A stretch of DNA of 64,000 nt from Panorpa germanica (lineage: Eukaryota > Arthropoda > Insecta > Mecoptera > Panorpidae), in contig OY783216.1 of the NCBI GenBank assembly GCA_963678705.1, positions 8,308,001 through 8,372,000 on the forward strand, written 5' to 3'. The notes under the pieces are model-generated. The model saw only the letters and a list, made by a program, of their open reading frames with translations. It did no database searches and was not told the DNA's origin. Positions 26,122 through 38,486 of this stretch are shown piece by piece (the first letter of the stretch is position 1; every line of letters begins with the position of its first letter). The translations under genes and the position numbers were made by a program.

Positions 26122-26639
26122 TCATTCCCACTCACTGTTTTGATATTTAATTTACTGTTTTTATTTAATATTGTAATCTAGATTTCAGGTTTTCGTTTAA
26201 ACATTCCTTTTCACATTTGTGTTTTAATTTGAGTTTAGTTAATTTAGTTGGTGCGTATACAACGTAGTAATATAAAGTTTGACAATTCGATAAAATTGTA
26301 TGTGAAATAATTAAAATTGCTATTTTTAATAACAATTAGTAATAGAAATTGTTTTCACTTCTATATTTTTCAAAAACTGACATTAAACTTCTTTTAAAAG
26401 TAAATACTACTGCATTTTGACAGATTGTCACATTTTGGAGGTTATAATATAATATAGTTTTTCTTAATTTAATATTTTTAATTTAAAACATTGGACCTTG
26501 TAAGATTCTAAAAAAAAACTAAAAAAACTTAAAAAATAAATAAATTTAAAAATGGTACTGTGAATGACTACGCGTATTGCCATATGCTTAACAAATTAAA
26601 TTAAATACAAAATTAAAGTAAAGCAGTGAGTGGGAATGA
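26122..26639 (+). mobile_element. MITE family G, complete copy
   Basis: The 16-bp terminal inverted repeats are perfect: TCATTCCCACTCACTG at 26122-26137 and its complement CAGTGAGTGGGAATGA at 26624-26639. The interior is A+T-rich and non-coding, and matches 53295-53791 over most of its length. A non-autonomous DNA transposon; superfamily not determined, target duplication not clear. Confidence 0.85.
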
Positions 26640-28862
26640 TACTTAACTTAACACTTTTAACTTCAGTTCTATCCCTAACTCTCGAATTTTCTGGGTTAAT
26701 CATAAACTTATCAGGAAGCACAAAAACTGACAACATAGTACGAGTTTGTCGGTGATAGGGCTTAGACATCGGAAATAGGACGACGTTAACAAAATTAAAT
26801 TAAAAAAATTGCGTTAATAACGGAGTTTCTTCCAGAGATCACCAAGGACATAGCGACGACACAAAAATTTAATCATAAAGAAAATAACACAGCCTTTATT
26901 TTATTGTTAAATAACATATAGCTACGTAATGCCTTACATAACAAGGTATGAACAAGGTGAATGGGTGGCAGACATAGAAGCCACTGTATACAACAGAAAT
27001 ATAATAAATATTTACACCGTGAACAAAATATAAGGGTTGCAAACAATAAAGCAATCCCTAGGTGACAAAGAATCACGATATAATGTGTTGCGTTGTTGAA
27101 CTGATGAGAAACAAATACCTGTTCCGTCGTACGTTTATGTTTTACCTCATCTGGGATTACGACTCTCCGACTCCTGGAGATTCTCCAGCTACATTGGATA
27201 TCACGGATTCGAAAGATATTTCTGTAAAACACATACTAACTGTCAACTTAAGCTAGGCATTACTACAGAACAAATATATATTTAGGGTCCTGCAGCTGGC
27301 CCTATGTGTACTTGCAGACTGTGGAAAGCTTTTCCGGTAAAATCCGAAGCTTTATTGAGCTTTATATGACGTCATCGTTATGGTCCAGTTACGTGGTGTA
27401 CCAGTTGATGTTCCTTTAGAACAGCTTTTGTGTAAAGTTTTTATAAAATTAATAACAAAATTGTTAAAATTATGGTAACCCCTTTTTCAATTATGATCAA
27501 GTTAATAATGGCTGTAGATTATGATGAAAATGGTACAGCGAAATTTAGGAGAGATGAAGATAAGAGGGTGGTACAGGTAAATGAAGTGAACTAATCAAAC
27601 AACGTTTTAATTATGTTTACTTTATTAATTTTGGTAGACATTTCCCAGAGCTTTTGTTTGAAGCTGGTACATTGCAGATGACTAGTTTGTGATTATATTG
27701 TATTCTGCGGCTACGAAATTATTTGACGAATAGAATATTGTTATGATGCTTTCCTGGAGCAGGCAGTAGGACTATACACTTAAAATATTAATTGAGTTAT
27801 AAAATTATAATTTTGAATTTTTGAAATTCACTCAATAAGTTCCTACGATGACATATAGATGCACTATTAACAAATCCATATGCTTGTGACATAGTACCAA
27901 CCTTCAAACGATATGTGTCTAAATTTCATGGCATTCCGATCATTAGTTTACTAGTTATAGTGATCTTAGTCACCCTACTTAATTTGCAATTTTCAAAACA
28001 GTAACAATCTAAATTTTGTGTCTCGATAAAGCATTGCCTTTTAATGGGTTGTCAAGCTATTGCTTTGATTTTATAACTTAACATTTTCGGAGTTGTTTCA
28101 ATAATGAAATGGACGAAATGCTCTAACTATTTTCTATAAAAAATGCACAATTATTTAATTATAATTAAAGCGAGATATTACTAAGCTCATTAAATCACAG
28201 TAGTATAATAAAAAAAAACTTCAAAAAAAGAATGTGTTGAATTTTTCCTTTATGAAAAATAATAGTAAATTGAAGTGAAATTTGAGTCCCAAAAATGATA
28301 CTCTGTGTGTCGCTAGAACACAATAGAACACGGTAGAATTTAAAGGACAGACATTTATCTTCCGTGCCAAAACTCTTTTTAAAAAGAAAACGCTATCACT
28401 AAATGGAATCCGATATAACTAACTATAAATTTCATCTCAACATGCGTACCCCTAGTTCGCCACTGTTAACATGTCACACAAGATAGCGTCAGACATAATA
28501 TTTCCCGTTAGTATCCGCTCCTCAACGAGATTTTTCTCCTGTTATTGTGAATTGTGAGTAAGCTCGGCTAAAAACTAACTTTTTATTATATATATTTTTT
28601 GGATTTACGTATGCATAGAGGAAATGTGTTTTTGTAAAATTTGAAATGAAATACGAGTATGTAAATATGTGTGTGTGTGTGTATGTTCGCAGATTATAAT
28701 ATACAACATGTGTGTTGTCAAAAATATTATCAATCAGTCTGTACTCGTTTATTGATACGGACGTCATAAGTTGTCAGAGGGAGACAAACATATTGCGATT
28801 GGTATACTCGTATTTAATATATACAAAGTATAATGGAAATATACAATCTGTGATTTTATTAA
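26640..28862. other. Spacer without supported gene
   Basis: Overlapping open frames on both strands at 26873-27256 show no known domain. At 27472-27575 a frame beginning ATG reads MAVDYDENGTAKFRRDEDK in part and ends at a GTAAAT donor-like site; it is too short to call. A (GT)n run is at 28668-28682. Confidence 0.45.
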
Positions 28863-29681
28863 AGGCTCCTTACACACTTGAAAATGTTCGACTGAATATA
28901 CGACCGAACAACATTAGTCGCAGCATATGTCTCAAGTTTCACATTTTACTTAAAATAATTTTTAAATAGAAATAATAAAATAATGTTTCTATTTATGTAC
29001 AACAAAAATGTAATAATATTTTGTTTTAAGGCAGTACACTAGGGAAACCACTTTCGCCACCATTTTTGTTGTACAATGAGGTCGATAAAAATGATTTTAA
29101 AAAAAAGAAATCCCTTCGTACATTAGTATGATGGAACGAAAAGTGTGGACAAGCTACAGAAATCAAAGAAAAACATGCAGACTATGTGATGGTCCTGACC
29201 ATTTAGGACAGGATTGTTCGACAAACATAAAAAATAGAACTCTGACTTATGCGTCGATAACAAGAAACAGGACAATAACTGAAAAACAAATAGAAGTAAC
29301 AGGACATAGATTATCAGGTGTTATTAACGAACATGACTTTCCAAATTGAATTAATGAAAAAGGGAAAAATAGTGCAAGGAAAGAAGCTGATTCGGTAAAT
29401 ATTATTAGCGAAGAAAAAGTTATATTTAAATTAGCAGGTCCAAGAACAGAAAATAAAAGGAAAAATAATGAGAGCACTTAGACCTCTGTTCTCTATGCAG
29501 ACTTATAAATTCGTCAAAACGTCTTATTTGCAATCAACTATTACAGAATAATAAAAACCTGAGATATGTTTCACGCCACGTTAAGAATTAAACTAATTTA
29601 TCTATAACCAACCTTACAATCAAGCATGTTGATCGAGCCAGTTACCAACCCAGTATATTCAAGTGTGTAAGTGGCCTTTAA
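28859..29681 (+). mobile_element. DNA element with long TIRs and TTAA borders
   Basis: The left end AGGCTCCTTACACACTTGAA starts at 28863 after TTAA. The right end is its near-complement, CAAGTGTGTAAGTGGCCT, ending at 29677 before TTAA (29678-29681). Terminal repeats of about 18-20 bp with three differences and identical TTAA on both sides fit a cut-and-paste element of a TTAA-targeting superfamily (piggyBac, Kolobok and others use TTAA). No transposase is present; instead the interior contains a gag-like retrotransposon remnant (29101-29481). Confidence 0.65.
29101..29481 (+). pseudogene. Gag-like zinc-knuckle remnant of a retrotransposon
   Basis: The frame opens at 29101 and encodes a stretch ending in a CCHC zinc knuckle: CRLCDGPDHLGQDC, with spacing C-x2-C-x4-H-x4-C. 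Upstream of it is WTSYRNQRKT, a basic aromatic lead-in as seen in ORF1/gag proteins of insect non-LTR retrotransposons. The same frame continues after a TGA at 29347-29349 for another 43 codons (charged, low-complexity) to a TAG at 29479-29481. It has lost its start, its upstream domain and its polymerase, and has an internal stop, so it is a fossil. The family role would be nucleic-acid binding in the retrotransposition particle. It lies inside an element with TTAA borders. Confidence 0.65.
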
Positions 29682-30060
29682 CATAAAACTAATCTTTTAC
29701 ATAACATGCTGCAAATCAAATACAATTACGGAAGCAAAGTACGAGTATTGTTATGATTTTCTAAATATCTTTCCTTAAGTCGTTTATAATAACAATAAAG
29801 AGATCAATTAAATGTATTTTCTGAAAAGAATCATTAAAAGTAATAGGATGGAGATATATTATACAATAGTATTGGTCTTGTTTTATAATAAGCTTAAAGG
29901 ATCTGCACAATAAATAATATTAATAAAAAAATATCTAAAGCAGAGTCCTCTTCAAAATAACTTCAAAGAGATTCGCGTCTTTGCTTTGGAAAATGTGTAG
30001 ACACAGGCATATTGTTCTGAATTGAACAAAGTAAGCCAAAGTAACTGCGCAAGGTTATTA
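29682..30060. other. A+T-rich spacer
   Basis: Nothing recognised. Confidence 0.5.
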
Positions 30061-30249
30061 TAGTTCAAATTACGAGAGTTCGGCGGCTCATACTTAAAAG
30101 AGATAATACGATAATGAATTTTATCTTATTCGTTCCTATATACTTTATAGAAAAATAAGTGAGCCAGTGCTCTTTCGTTGCATCAGCAGTTTATACCCCA
30201 CAACTTGTTTTAAGTATGAGTAGCCGTCGAACTCTTGTAATTTGAACTA
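30061..30249. mobile_element. Complete MITE with TA target duplication
   Basis: Terminal inverted repeats of about 37-40 bp: the left begins GTTCAAATTACGAGAGTTCG at 30063, and the right, ending at 30247, reads GTTCAAATTACAAGAGTTCG in reverse complement. They differ by two substitutions and a 3-nt indel. TA stands on both sides, the signature of Tc1/mariner-type integration. The 185-bp element has no coding capacity. A right-end fragment of the same family is at 33736-33758. Confidence 0.85.
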
Positions 30250-32129
30250 AAAAGGTAAAAGTAATGTGTTTGCAGAGACACACCGCAAGGTGTGCGTAGG
30301 TATAGTTTCCTCACTATGGACGTTCTTTCAAGTTTTTCGCATCAAGATCTATGTTCATGACCGTAGAAAAGGCAGACAGTTTGTAAAGCCAATTTTAAAA
30401 TATAATAAATATTTGCTTCTATAACCATTGAACCATTGAATCAAATATTTGAAAGCTTACATTATTTGTTTGTCTAATAGTAGAATATAAACCTAATGCC
30501 TAATGGTACAGTAAGACCATTGCGGGGCCCTTTTTTCTTTTTTACGCTTTGTTTCAAATGGTACTTCTTTTTGCTCTTACGACAAATTTAATTTTATTTA
30601 GTCACAATTTAATTTCTTTATAAGCTTCTTGATCTATATTGTTTATAGATCTTAAAGAAAATATATTATGCATCTTCTCATTAACACGTTTAATAAAAAT
30701 TAGGTTAGAAATCGGCAACCTCTTCATTTACGTCAAGAGAAAAAAGTGATATAGATCGATGCGATGATGGTGCATAAAAACACGAACAAAACCTGGGTAA
30801 ATAAGAGCAGGACATTGTCCGTATTACCATTTTATAGATGTACCAAATTCATAAATATGGTATTTGTGATAAACCGGCTCCAAACGATACGGTGAACGTT
30901 TGATTCAAATAGTTACTTCCAACGAATTAGTCAAATATTGGAAGATTGACTTGGCAAGTCCCCTGGATAATCTCCTGATTAATTTGTTGATATTACTGCC
31001 ACTGACACTGTTTAACAAAAACTTTCAAGTAAATAAAGAAACTTTCAAGTATAAAAACTTCCTTTGTTGAACGATTCGTGCAGCATGGACACACTTGGTT
31101 CCAGGATCGTAACATTTGGAGACAAACACTTTCTTAAGATAACGTATTTTTGGTGAGCACATAGCTTAATACATATAAATGTTTTATAATAATATCATAT
31201 TTTCTTTACTTGCATCTACTAACTGTTCATTGTGTATTTATAAAATCTTAATATGAACTCAGGGGTATATTAGTTCTTTTATAGCTAAAAATATTTTGTA
31301 ATATAAAATATAATAACAATATAACTAAGCATAATTTACTTATATTGCGCAATAATTTTAAATGAGTTCCATCCAATCGCACCATAGGGGATTGTATACA
31401 AGAATACAAGCGTGTATAAGACGGAAGGTCTCTATGCTCTCTATATGCTTACTTTGTTTACAACTAGTATCTATATCTATGTATGTGTATGTGTATGTAC
31501 AGTATGTACGGTAAGAGGAATAAGGTAACTCGTTATATAAAGAGAGGTGGACAACTCAAAGTAGGTTGGAGGAGGCAAAAGGAAGAGAGTATGTTACGGC
31601 TACCGAAATACAAACGTCATCATTCACTGTTAAATCCGTTTCCGTTATTTGGAGTTGTCTCGTATACAGAATAAACATCATTCCCAACATATATGGAGAC
31701 ACCGGGACATTCATAAAGAGTCAAATAGGTCATCGGGGTGTCATCACAGTGGATTTATATCTATCTGGGAACTGTGTTACACGAATGTAATGTTACAGGT
31801 GAAAAAATATATAAATCTGGATATTTTGTTAATCATTGTTATATACTGCTTGTAATGCGGTATTAGGTACTTAGTTCGAAAATCACAGAGGTGGTAGACA
31901 GTCTATCATGGTCGACAGAATCCAGCTCGGATTTGTCAAAGAATTTTATTTATATACATGAAAAAGTATGTTTGTCGTTATTAAAAGTATTGAGAGAAAA
32001 TTTAACATTGTTCCAATAACAAAAATCTCCATAAAATTAACTATAAATTACCTAATAAATATAAAAGAAAAGCTAACGTGATATGTTAAGTACATTTTCA
32101 AATTTATTTAACATAAAAAAGTTTAACTG
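30250..32129. other. Spacer, no gene supported
   Basis: Overlapping short frames at 31483-31855 share one low-A+T patch but have no recognisable domain. No repeats stand out. Confidence 0.5.
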
Positions 32130-32385
32130 TTAGGCCGTCTGCACACGGGTCGACTGATTGCAAACTAGCCGCGCAACGAAGTTTCCAACAAAAACGAAAT
32201 ACAAGACATGTCGAGCCATGTTCGTGACTATAGAATTTTTAACAATAACATAATATGGGATTTTATTGTGTCGTATTATAAGGTATTTGTATGTATGTAT
32301 TTAAATACGTTTGAATAGTATTTGTGCATATCTCTGCTCATATTGTCACCATTAAAAGCATGCAACGTAATTGTTCTGCGACCAA
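32130..32385 (+). mobile_element. Repeat family C, copy 2
   Basis: The left end TTAGGCCGTCTGCACACGGG is followed by CGACTGATTGCAAAC. The segment 32281-32372 (GTATTTGTATGTATGTATTT, CTCTGCTCAT, TGTCACCAT, GCAACGTAATTG) matches 51888-51980. The right terminus is not identified. The terminal pattern suggests a DNA transposon remnant. Confidence 0.6.
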
Positions 32386-33713
32386 GAAACGTAGTCGCTC
32401 AAAATGTGCTCAAAACCGATTAATAAATAAGAAGTATAAAAGCAAAGCGTTTGTTAAAAAAGAAGTTTTTAAAAGTAATAATTTCTGAAAAATAAAATAA
32501 AATCACGATTCATTGCAACAAGTGGGTGATAATGCTACCATACATCCCTTATCCTGTTCAACGGGCAACGGGGCGATGTGTTATTATTCACGCCAAACTA
32601 TTTGTATTTAATCGTTAAACACTTTGAGCATGCTTTCTCTAAACACAGTAATTAAGACATTGATGAACCGTCCACGTTTATCCTATCTCCACAAATACCC
32701 CATAGTTAAGCTTTATACCTATCATCCCTTGTATAGCTGTAGGGGCTTGCCTTACATCCTTGCCTAGCCTTGCCTTGCAACCCTTACGAACGAACCTACC
32801 CTTTTGCAACAACCCTTTACGTTGTGATACCGTACCTATGAGGCATTCTTCACGTGTCTTCTTATAATAATATAATAAAATAATACCCGGAGGTAATACG
32901 TGTCTCGCATTATATACATAACGAAGGAAGGCCTATCGTACACCACCCCTCCTTCCCCAACCCAATCTCCTACCTTCTCAACGGTTGCTCTACCTTCCAC
33001 CTCAATGAGACTAACTCCCTTCCCTTGCAACCCCTATAACTTTTCTCTATTAACTCTACGTATTATATTTTAGCTTTTACTTGCCGAATTACATTTTACC
33101 TCAAATACAAGATATTCACTTAATTTGTAGTATTATGTGTATATCCCATTATGTTGTTGGATAATTAAAATTATTTCTTGTGAAACATCCCTCCATCTAT
33201 CCCCACCATATTTCCCCTAGGTTTGTTAAGTAAATAAAGAAGTAATTTATAAAACAATATCAAAGAAAATTGTTGTAGGTTTTGTTCTGAAACGTGTACA
33301 CACTAATTCACCTGTATCCTCGTATCTCTGCTTGTGGGAGGATCGCTATGAATGTCTGTAACTTGATTATATATTTATTATGTCTACAATACAATCATAT
33401 ATAAGTATATATAAGCATAACAAGCCTGCTAGCGAAATGTTAGCGAACTTGTAATGAGTGTAATGTAAGGAAGTTAATACAAGGAGAATTAATGAACTCT
33501 TGTTTAAAGAATGTGAAATACAATCATTATTTCTTGAAGAACAGGAAATACAAATGTGAGTTCACTTGTGATTACGACCTATAACAAGCTGTGCCGTATA
33601 AATCTGTGATACAATGGAAATGCACTTTCTCACACATTTCTTTATATGCTAATGTATATTATAAATAATAAGATAAAATTCACAATTGTATCTCCATTTA
33701 TGCGACTCTTATA
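32386..33713. other. Spacer with a C-rich low-complexity stretch
   Basis: From about 32680 to 33030 the plus strand is rich in CCTTGCC, CCTTAC and CCTACC-like words, a degenerate C/T-rich repeat. No gene is recognised. Confidence 0.5.
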
Positions 33714-33758
33714 ACCTCTTTGAGACATAAGTCACCGCGGAACTCTCGTAATTTGAAC
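33714..33758. mobile_element. Right-end fragment of the 30.06 kb MITE family
   Basis: GCGGAACTCTCGTAATTTGA through AC, followed by TA, matches the terminal repeat of the 30063-30247 element. The left end is missing. Confidence 0.6.
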
Positions 33759-33933
33759 TATATATGATAATTTCTATTACCATTTAATATCTTTAAATAT
33801 CAAAAAAATTGACGGAGATATAGCTATTTAAAATATGAATTTGCGTTTATCCGTTTTATTTTTAGCCATATTGTGTCATTAACGAATTAAAATTAAATTC
33901 TGTAGAATAATAAATAATTGATTTTATTTATTC

Positions 33934-34353
33934 TTGTTTACCACCTATATTAACCGCACATATAAATATAATTTAGAGCATAGCAAACAAAATACATACA
34001 ACAAATCAAAACTTGCGTACACACGATTATATGAGATTTTTGAGAGAACTAATAAAATGTCAAAACACAGTATTATACAAATTTTTAGCTTATTAAATTA
34101 CATTCCGACATTTATTCCATTTTTAACATTAAATGATTGGGTTATGAGTAAGATTACAAGCGCAGGGCATCTTAGTAACCAGAGCTATACAATAGGCTTA
34201 GAGTTTCTCATCATTACCAGCGCGAACATTTCTTCGATAATGAAGAAACATAAACGTAGGGTAAACGTGAACAGTCACTTAATGTCTAAGAAAGGAAAAT
34301 ATTTAAAACAAGATGTCACTCAGCCTATTAATCAAGTTGCCTCGAGGGAATAA
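33934..34353 (+). CDS. Unassigned open frame, 139 codons
   Basis: This is the longest open frame in the window, which is unusual in such A+T-rich DNA, but I recognise no domain. The translation is rich in Lys, Asn, Ile, Ser and Tyr, has a hydrophobic patch around residues 49-63 (including IFSLLNYIPTFIPFLTLNDW) and a strongly basic tail (KKHKRRVNV, KKGKYLKQD). No signal peptide, catalytic motif or splice context is convincing, and no second copy was seen in the window. It could be a chance frame, a lineage-specific gene, or a decayed transposon protein. Treat as hypothetical. Confidence 0.2.
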   Translation: MFTTYINRTYKYNLEHSKQNTYNKSKLAYTRLYEIFERTNKMSKHSIIQIFSLLNYIPTFIPFLTLNDWVMSKITSAGHLSNQSYTIGLEFLIITSANISSIMKKHKRRVNVNSHLMSKKGKYLKQDVTQPINQVASRE

Positions 34354-37300
34354 TAACCATATCGGTAAGTATGAAACTAACTGCATGAAGGCAGCCACAA
34401 GCTTGGTACTAGGATCCACTGTACGACTGTATCAGTACAGGATACCCGCTAATGTACCATAGTAAAAAGAGACATGATGTGAACACTCTATAGCAGAGGT
34501 GAAGAACCTATGACACGCGTACGTGTGAAATTGTTGTTGTCGTGTTTACCATTAAAAGCCAGCTTCTCTTGCTTGCCTTCAACGTGTGAGTCAAATATTG
34601 GAACATTGACATGACAAGTTTCCTACTACACGGTAGAACGAATGTTTGATTGATATACATATATGAATATTGCATGCATTTATTAACATAAATAAAGAAA
34701 AATAACTTCATATCTAATCATTGTCAAATTTTGGTACGTTTATATAAAAAGGTACTACACCGCTGCCTTAGAATCTAGAGGGATATCATAAAGGAACTCA
34801 AGACGGTTCTTACGGTATTAATGTGCTCTGGATATCGTCATCCTCGCGACGTCGACGTCAGCTATGCAATAAGGTGACACCGTCTTATGAATACTGAATA
34901 AGCATAGTAGAAAGGGTTGAATGGGGTGTGCGGAACAGGGGTTATGCGAGTAACTGAAGAGGATCAGTGGAATTTGGATCATTCTCTTATCCCTAAGCGC
35001 GCGGACAGAACTATAGGTATTGTAGTATCGTTTATGGTATATTAGACCATAGTTACACGATAGCCATGCTTGCAGAACATGTAATGCACTAATAGAGACT
35101 TTGATGGTTTCGAGTAATTACAAGTACGTACAATTAAAAGACAGTAGTTTGTGATAGTACAGAGGAGTATTCTTATCTCTAGATGAGAATATTGTAGTTT
35201 TAGTAACAGCGACAAACTTTTTGAAAGTATTGCGTAATAAGGAGGAAACCGAGCAGATACAAAACAGCGTAATAAAAGTCCTAACAGTACAAATAATATA
35301 CTAGTTATTAGGACAAATATTAGATAACTGGTCTACATAGGTAATAGAGTTAGCTCTTGCATAATCCGAATATGCCGCGTTATACAAATAAAACTAAAAT
35401 CTTGGGTAGAAATTATTCAGAGATTCAGTGAAATCTATAGATCGTATTATATCGAAACCGTATTATACAAAAGCCCATTTATACTATTATGCAATCTAGA
35501 ATATAAAGTAAATGAAGAATAATGTAGAATAGAAAGCAAAGACAGCCAACCTTGGTTCGAAACAAGTTTACAATTACAAAAGGTACAAGCTAAATTTTAA
35601 ATAAGGCTAACTCAAAGAGCATTTAAACTGAAAATAGTATAAAAATCACAATACACTAATCACGAAACACTGTATTTCGTTCCTTAATACAGCACTGGCT
35701 TTAAGCAACTAAAATGAGCAGAACAGTCACTAGTTTCTCTTCACTTCGTGGTAGAACTAGAATTACAAATGTAGTAATCCCGACGCCGACGTCGAAACGT
35801 AAAGGTACTCGATGTAACATTGTTCCCGGTAATGAGTTTAAAATAAAAGAACAAACGACACAGATGAAGTTTAATGTCAAGTGGTACAGAAGGCAAAAAC
35901 TAAACAATAAAACTCGAATCCAGCAAATGCAAATGTGGCAATTTTAAAAATAAAATAACATGAACGCCTGCAATTGTAATTGAACAAAAAGATAATATGT
36001 TTTAGTTGCATCATTGACATAGATTTAGACGATTAAAGAATATATACTTTAGTTATTAAAACATTTAGGAAAAGTGAAACATTCCGTATAAGTCAATTAA
36101 GATTAAAATTATTGTTCAGAGTGTACTTCAAATTGACATAGGTTCTTTAAAGTATATATATATACATATTTTTAAATATCAATTCATGCAGTAAAAATAA
36201 CAAAACTTACATTGTAAACAGTGCAAGTCCAAACATGTTCACACCTGCAGAACGTCGTAAAGATTCAGTTCGTATTAAAGTCTCTTTCACAGACTATCTG
36301 TCACTGAACACTTCTTAACACCTTGCAAATAGTATTATACACTACACATAATATGTTAATTTGAATATGATTTGTAATTAATCTTTTAAGACACAATGAT
36401 AACACGATATACATCGCACATAATCCATAACACACGAATGTCTTGACACAAGCAAATTTACGAAGGGGACGCGGGGTATATTTTGAGGTTATATCTATTG
36501 CAAACGAATATTTTACCAAAAAAACCGACACTATAGAATGAAAAACTTATTCACACACATGTATACATTGTTTATAAACACAATTACAGCACTCTAATAT
36601 TTTAACTAGTTATTTATTAATTAATAATTGTATTTATTTGGCAAGAAAATGCCATTGCACAACTAATACTGATGACATACCTCACTGTGTGAAGTGTGCT
36701 ACTATACCTGTCTCTCTCACACACATTGTTTCTAACTTCCGTATGTCAAAAATGAAACTATTTGCAATAAATATCGAAATACAGAGATCTTATAATTAAT
36801 TTTTAGTTGAATATTTCTTGTTTGAATAAATTTACCATTACCATTGCATCACGCTGTAAGACTTTGCTATAACTTACCATCTTAAAGATAGTGGTTTAAG
36901 CCAAGAGTATATTAGTCATAAATATTACATATCTGGCAACACTTAGAGGTACTTAAGAGAATATATTACACTTGAAATGTTATTTTAAAACTATATCTAA
37001 GACTGTATTCAAATTTTATAGTAAAAATAAGACATGGTCAAGTTCCGTTACAATATTTCAGCTTTAGTTTTACTTTGATAATAATCAATGTAATATTTTT
37101 GACTGTGGTAATAATCTGAGATAACAGTGCTTTCAATATCGAATGGTTTGTTTCTATGATAATTCTATTAGAATAAACTAATCTTCTTATTCTGTCATGT
37201 CTTTCCCAGGTTACTAATTTAAATTCAGAACCTAAGTAAAATATTTACAACGAAAGTCTGTGGTTGCTTTTTGGACCAGTTGTCCAAAGTGAGCTCATGA

Positions 37301-38486
37301 TTTCTTAATAAACGTAATAATCGGAGTTACAACTCAAAGCGTATAAACCCTTGCCCTTATTGTCTTGGTCGCACAGTTTGACGTATGAGTAAGAGACAGT
37401 GGAATCAGTAAATTACATTCTGGAAAGACTAGAGAGGGGTGGGGAGAGTGAAGTGATACTTTTTATATGGAATGCTGCAAATAAGTTATGATTCTGTAGT
37501 AACTTGATTAGTAGAAGAATAGAGAGAAGAATAGACCCCTTCCCCTCTCCCCCTTATTCAATCTACTCATAACCCATATATATGTCACATAATTTATATA
37601 TTATGAAATCTATGTCGCTATACTATATGATTTTTACAAGAAAAAGTTAGCTTGCCTGGTTCTTGTTGTCGGTGCATATAACACAAATTAAATCAATCTT
37701 ACTCCTTGCCTTACGCACTCCGTGCAAGTATCTAATTGGTAGCTTGTTCGAAACACTAATTATAGACAGATTGAAGCACGAGCCGAGCGCGAACCTATAT
37801 CGACTTTTCAGTTCATTAATGAGACATCTCCGAAATTCAATTTTGTGAAATATATGTATATGCTATGTATATTTTTATATAGTATACTCCTACATAAAGA
37901 ATCACTTATAGTATAAGTTTATTACATTGCATTTCCCGATGCTTGTATTGCTAAACGAAAATAAACTAAAAAGGTTTTCGTTTAGTTATAACTACAAACC
38001 TGTGTCAACTTCAGCTCAGATTCTCAGACCTAACTTCAGAGCTATTATACAATGACGTATGTCATTCACTGTGGAATGTAGAATACCCTCCTCCCCCAAG
38101 AAAAGAAGGTTTAGGGTGAGTGGTTGAAAAAGCTACTTTTAAAGTTGGAAGATTTCACACAAAATATCACACAAGAAATTCATCTTATTAATACTTGTTT
38201 AAAACTTTCATAAATGTTATTATTAAACTGTTTGAACAATTCAACTTTATTTTGTTACATTGTAATTTTAAACAAATTTATATTTCTTAGGGGGCGAGCC
38301 ACTTTGTTGAAATTAATTAAAAGAAAATACTAATTTTGTATTTAAACATAGTTAATTATTTGGAACAGCACCGCTGCTCAATTTTACGCAAATAACTTAA
38401 TAAATACATCGGTGTATATTTGGCAACACCGGCAACATCGCTTTTAACAAACAATATTACTTTTTAGAGTGAGAACAAGAGAACTA
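34354..38486. other. Spacer, no gene supported
   Basis: At about 34494 the string CAGAGGTGAAGAACCTATGA followed by CACGCG resembles a hAT-type terminus, with no partner found. The frame 35714-35947 has a basic composition but no known domain. A 35520-35640 stretch reads DSQPWFETSLQLQK in part, vaguely like a non-LTR polymerase lead-in, not enough to call. Confidence 0.45.

Noticed and set aside
26873..27256. 119-codon minus-strand and 64-codon plus-strand overlapping frames
   Set aside because: Both strands open at once with no domain in either; more likely chance from a less A+T-rich patch.
27472..27590. Short first exon ending in a GTAAAT donor
   Set aside because: Only about 35 codons, no recognised domain, and no partner exon or promoter was found.
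32850..32930. Candidate next exon of the sphingomyelinase-like gene (HVLPPG on the minus strand)
   Set aside because: It resembles the expected GHxPPG block by only a few residues; there is no acceptor, no supporting flanking residues, and it lies in C-rich low-complexity DNA.
23495..34520. hAT-like termini at about 23495 and 34494
   Set aside because: Only one end each; without a second terminus and 8-bp duplication the assignment is too weak to list as elements.
35520..35947. Possible non-LTR polymerase piece and basic frame MSRTVTSFSSLRG
   Set aside because: A few residues recall non-LTR lead-in motifs, but there is no catalytic motif and the frames are interrupted.
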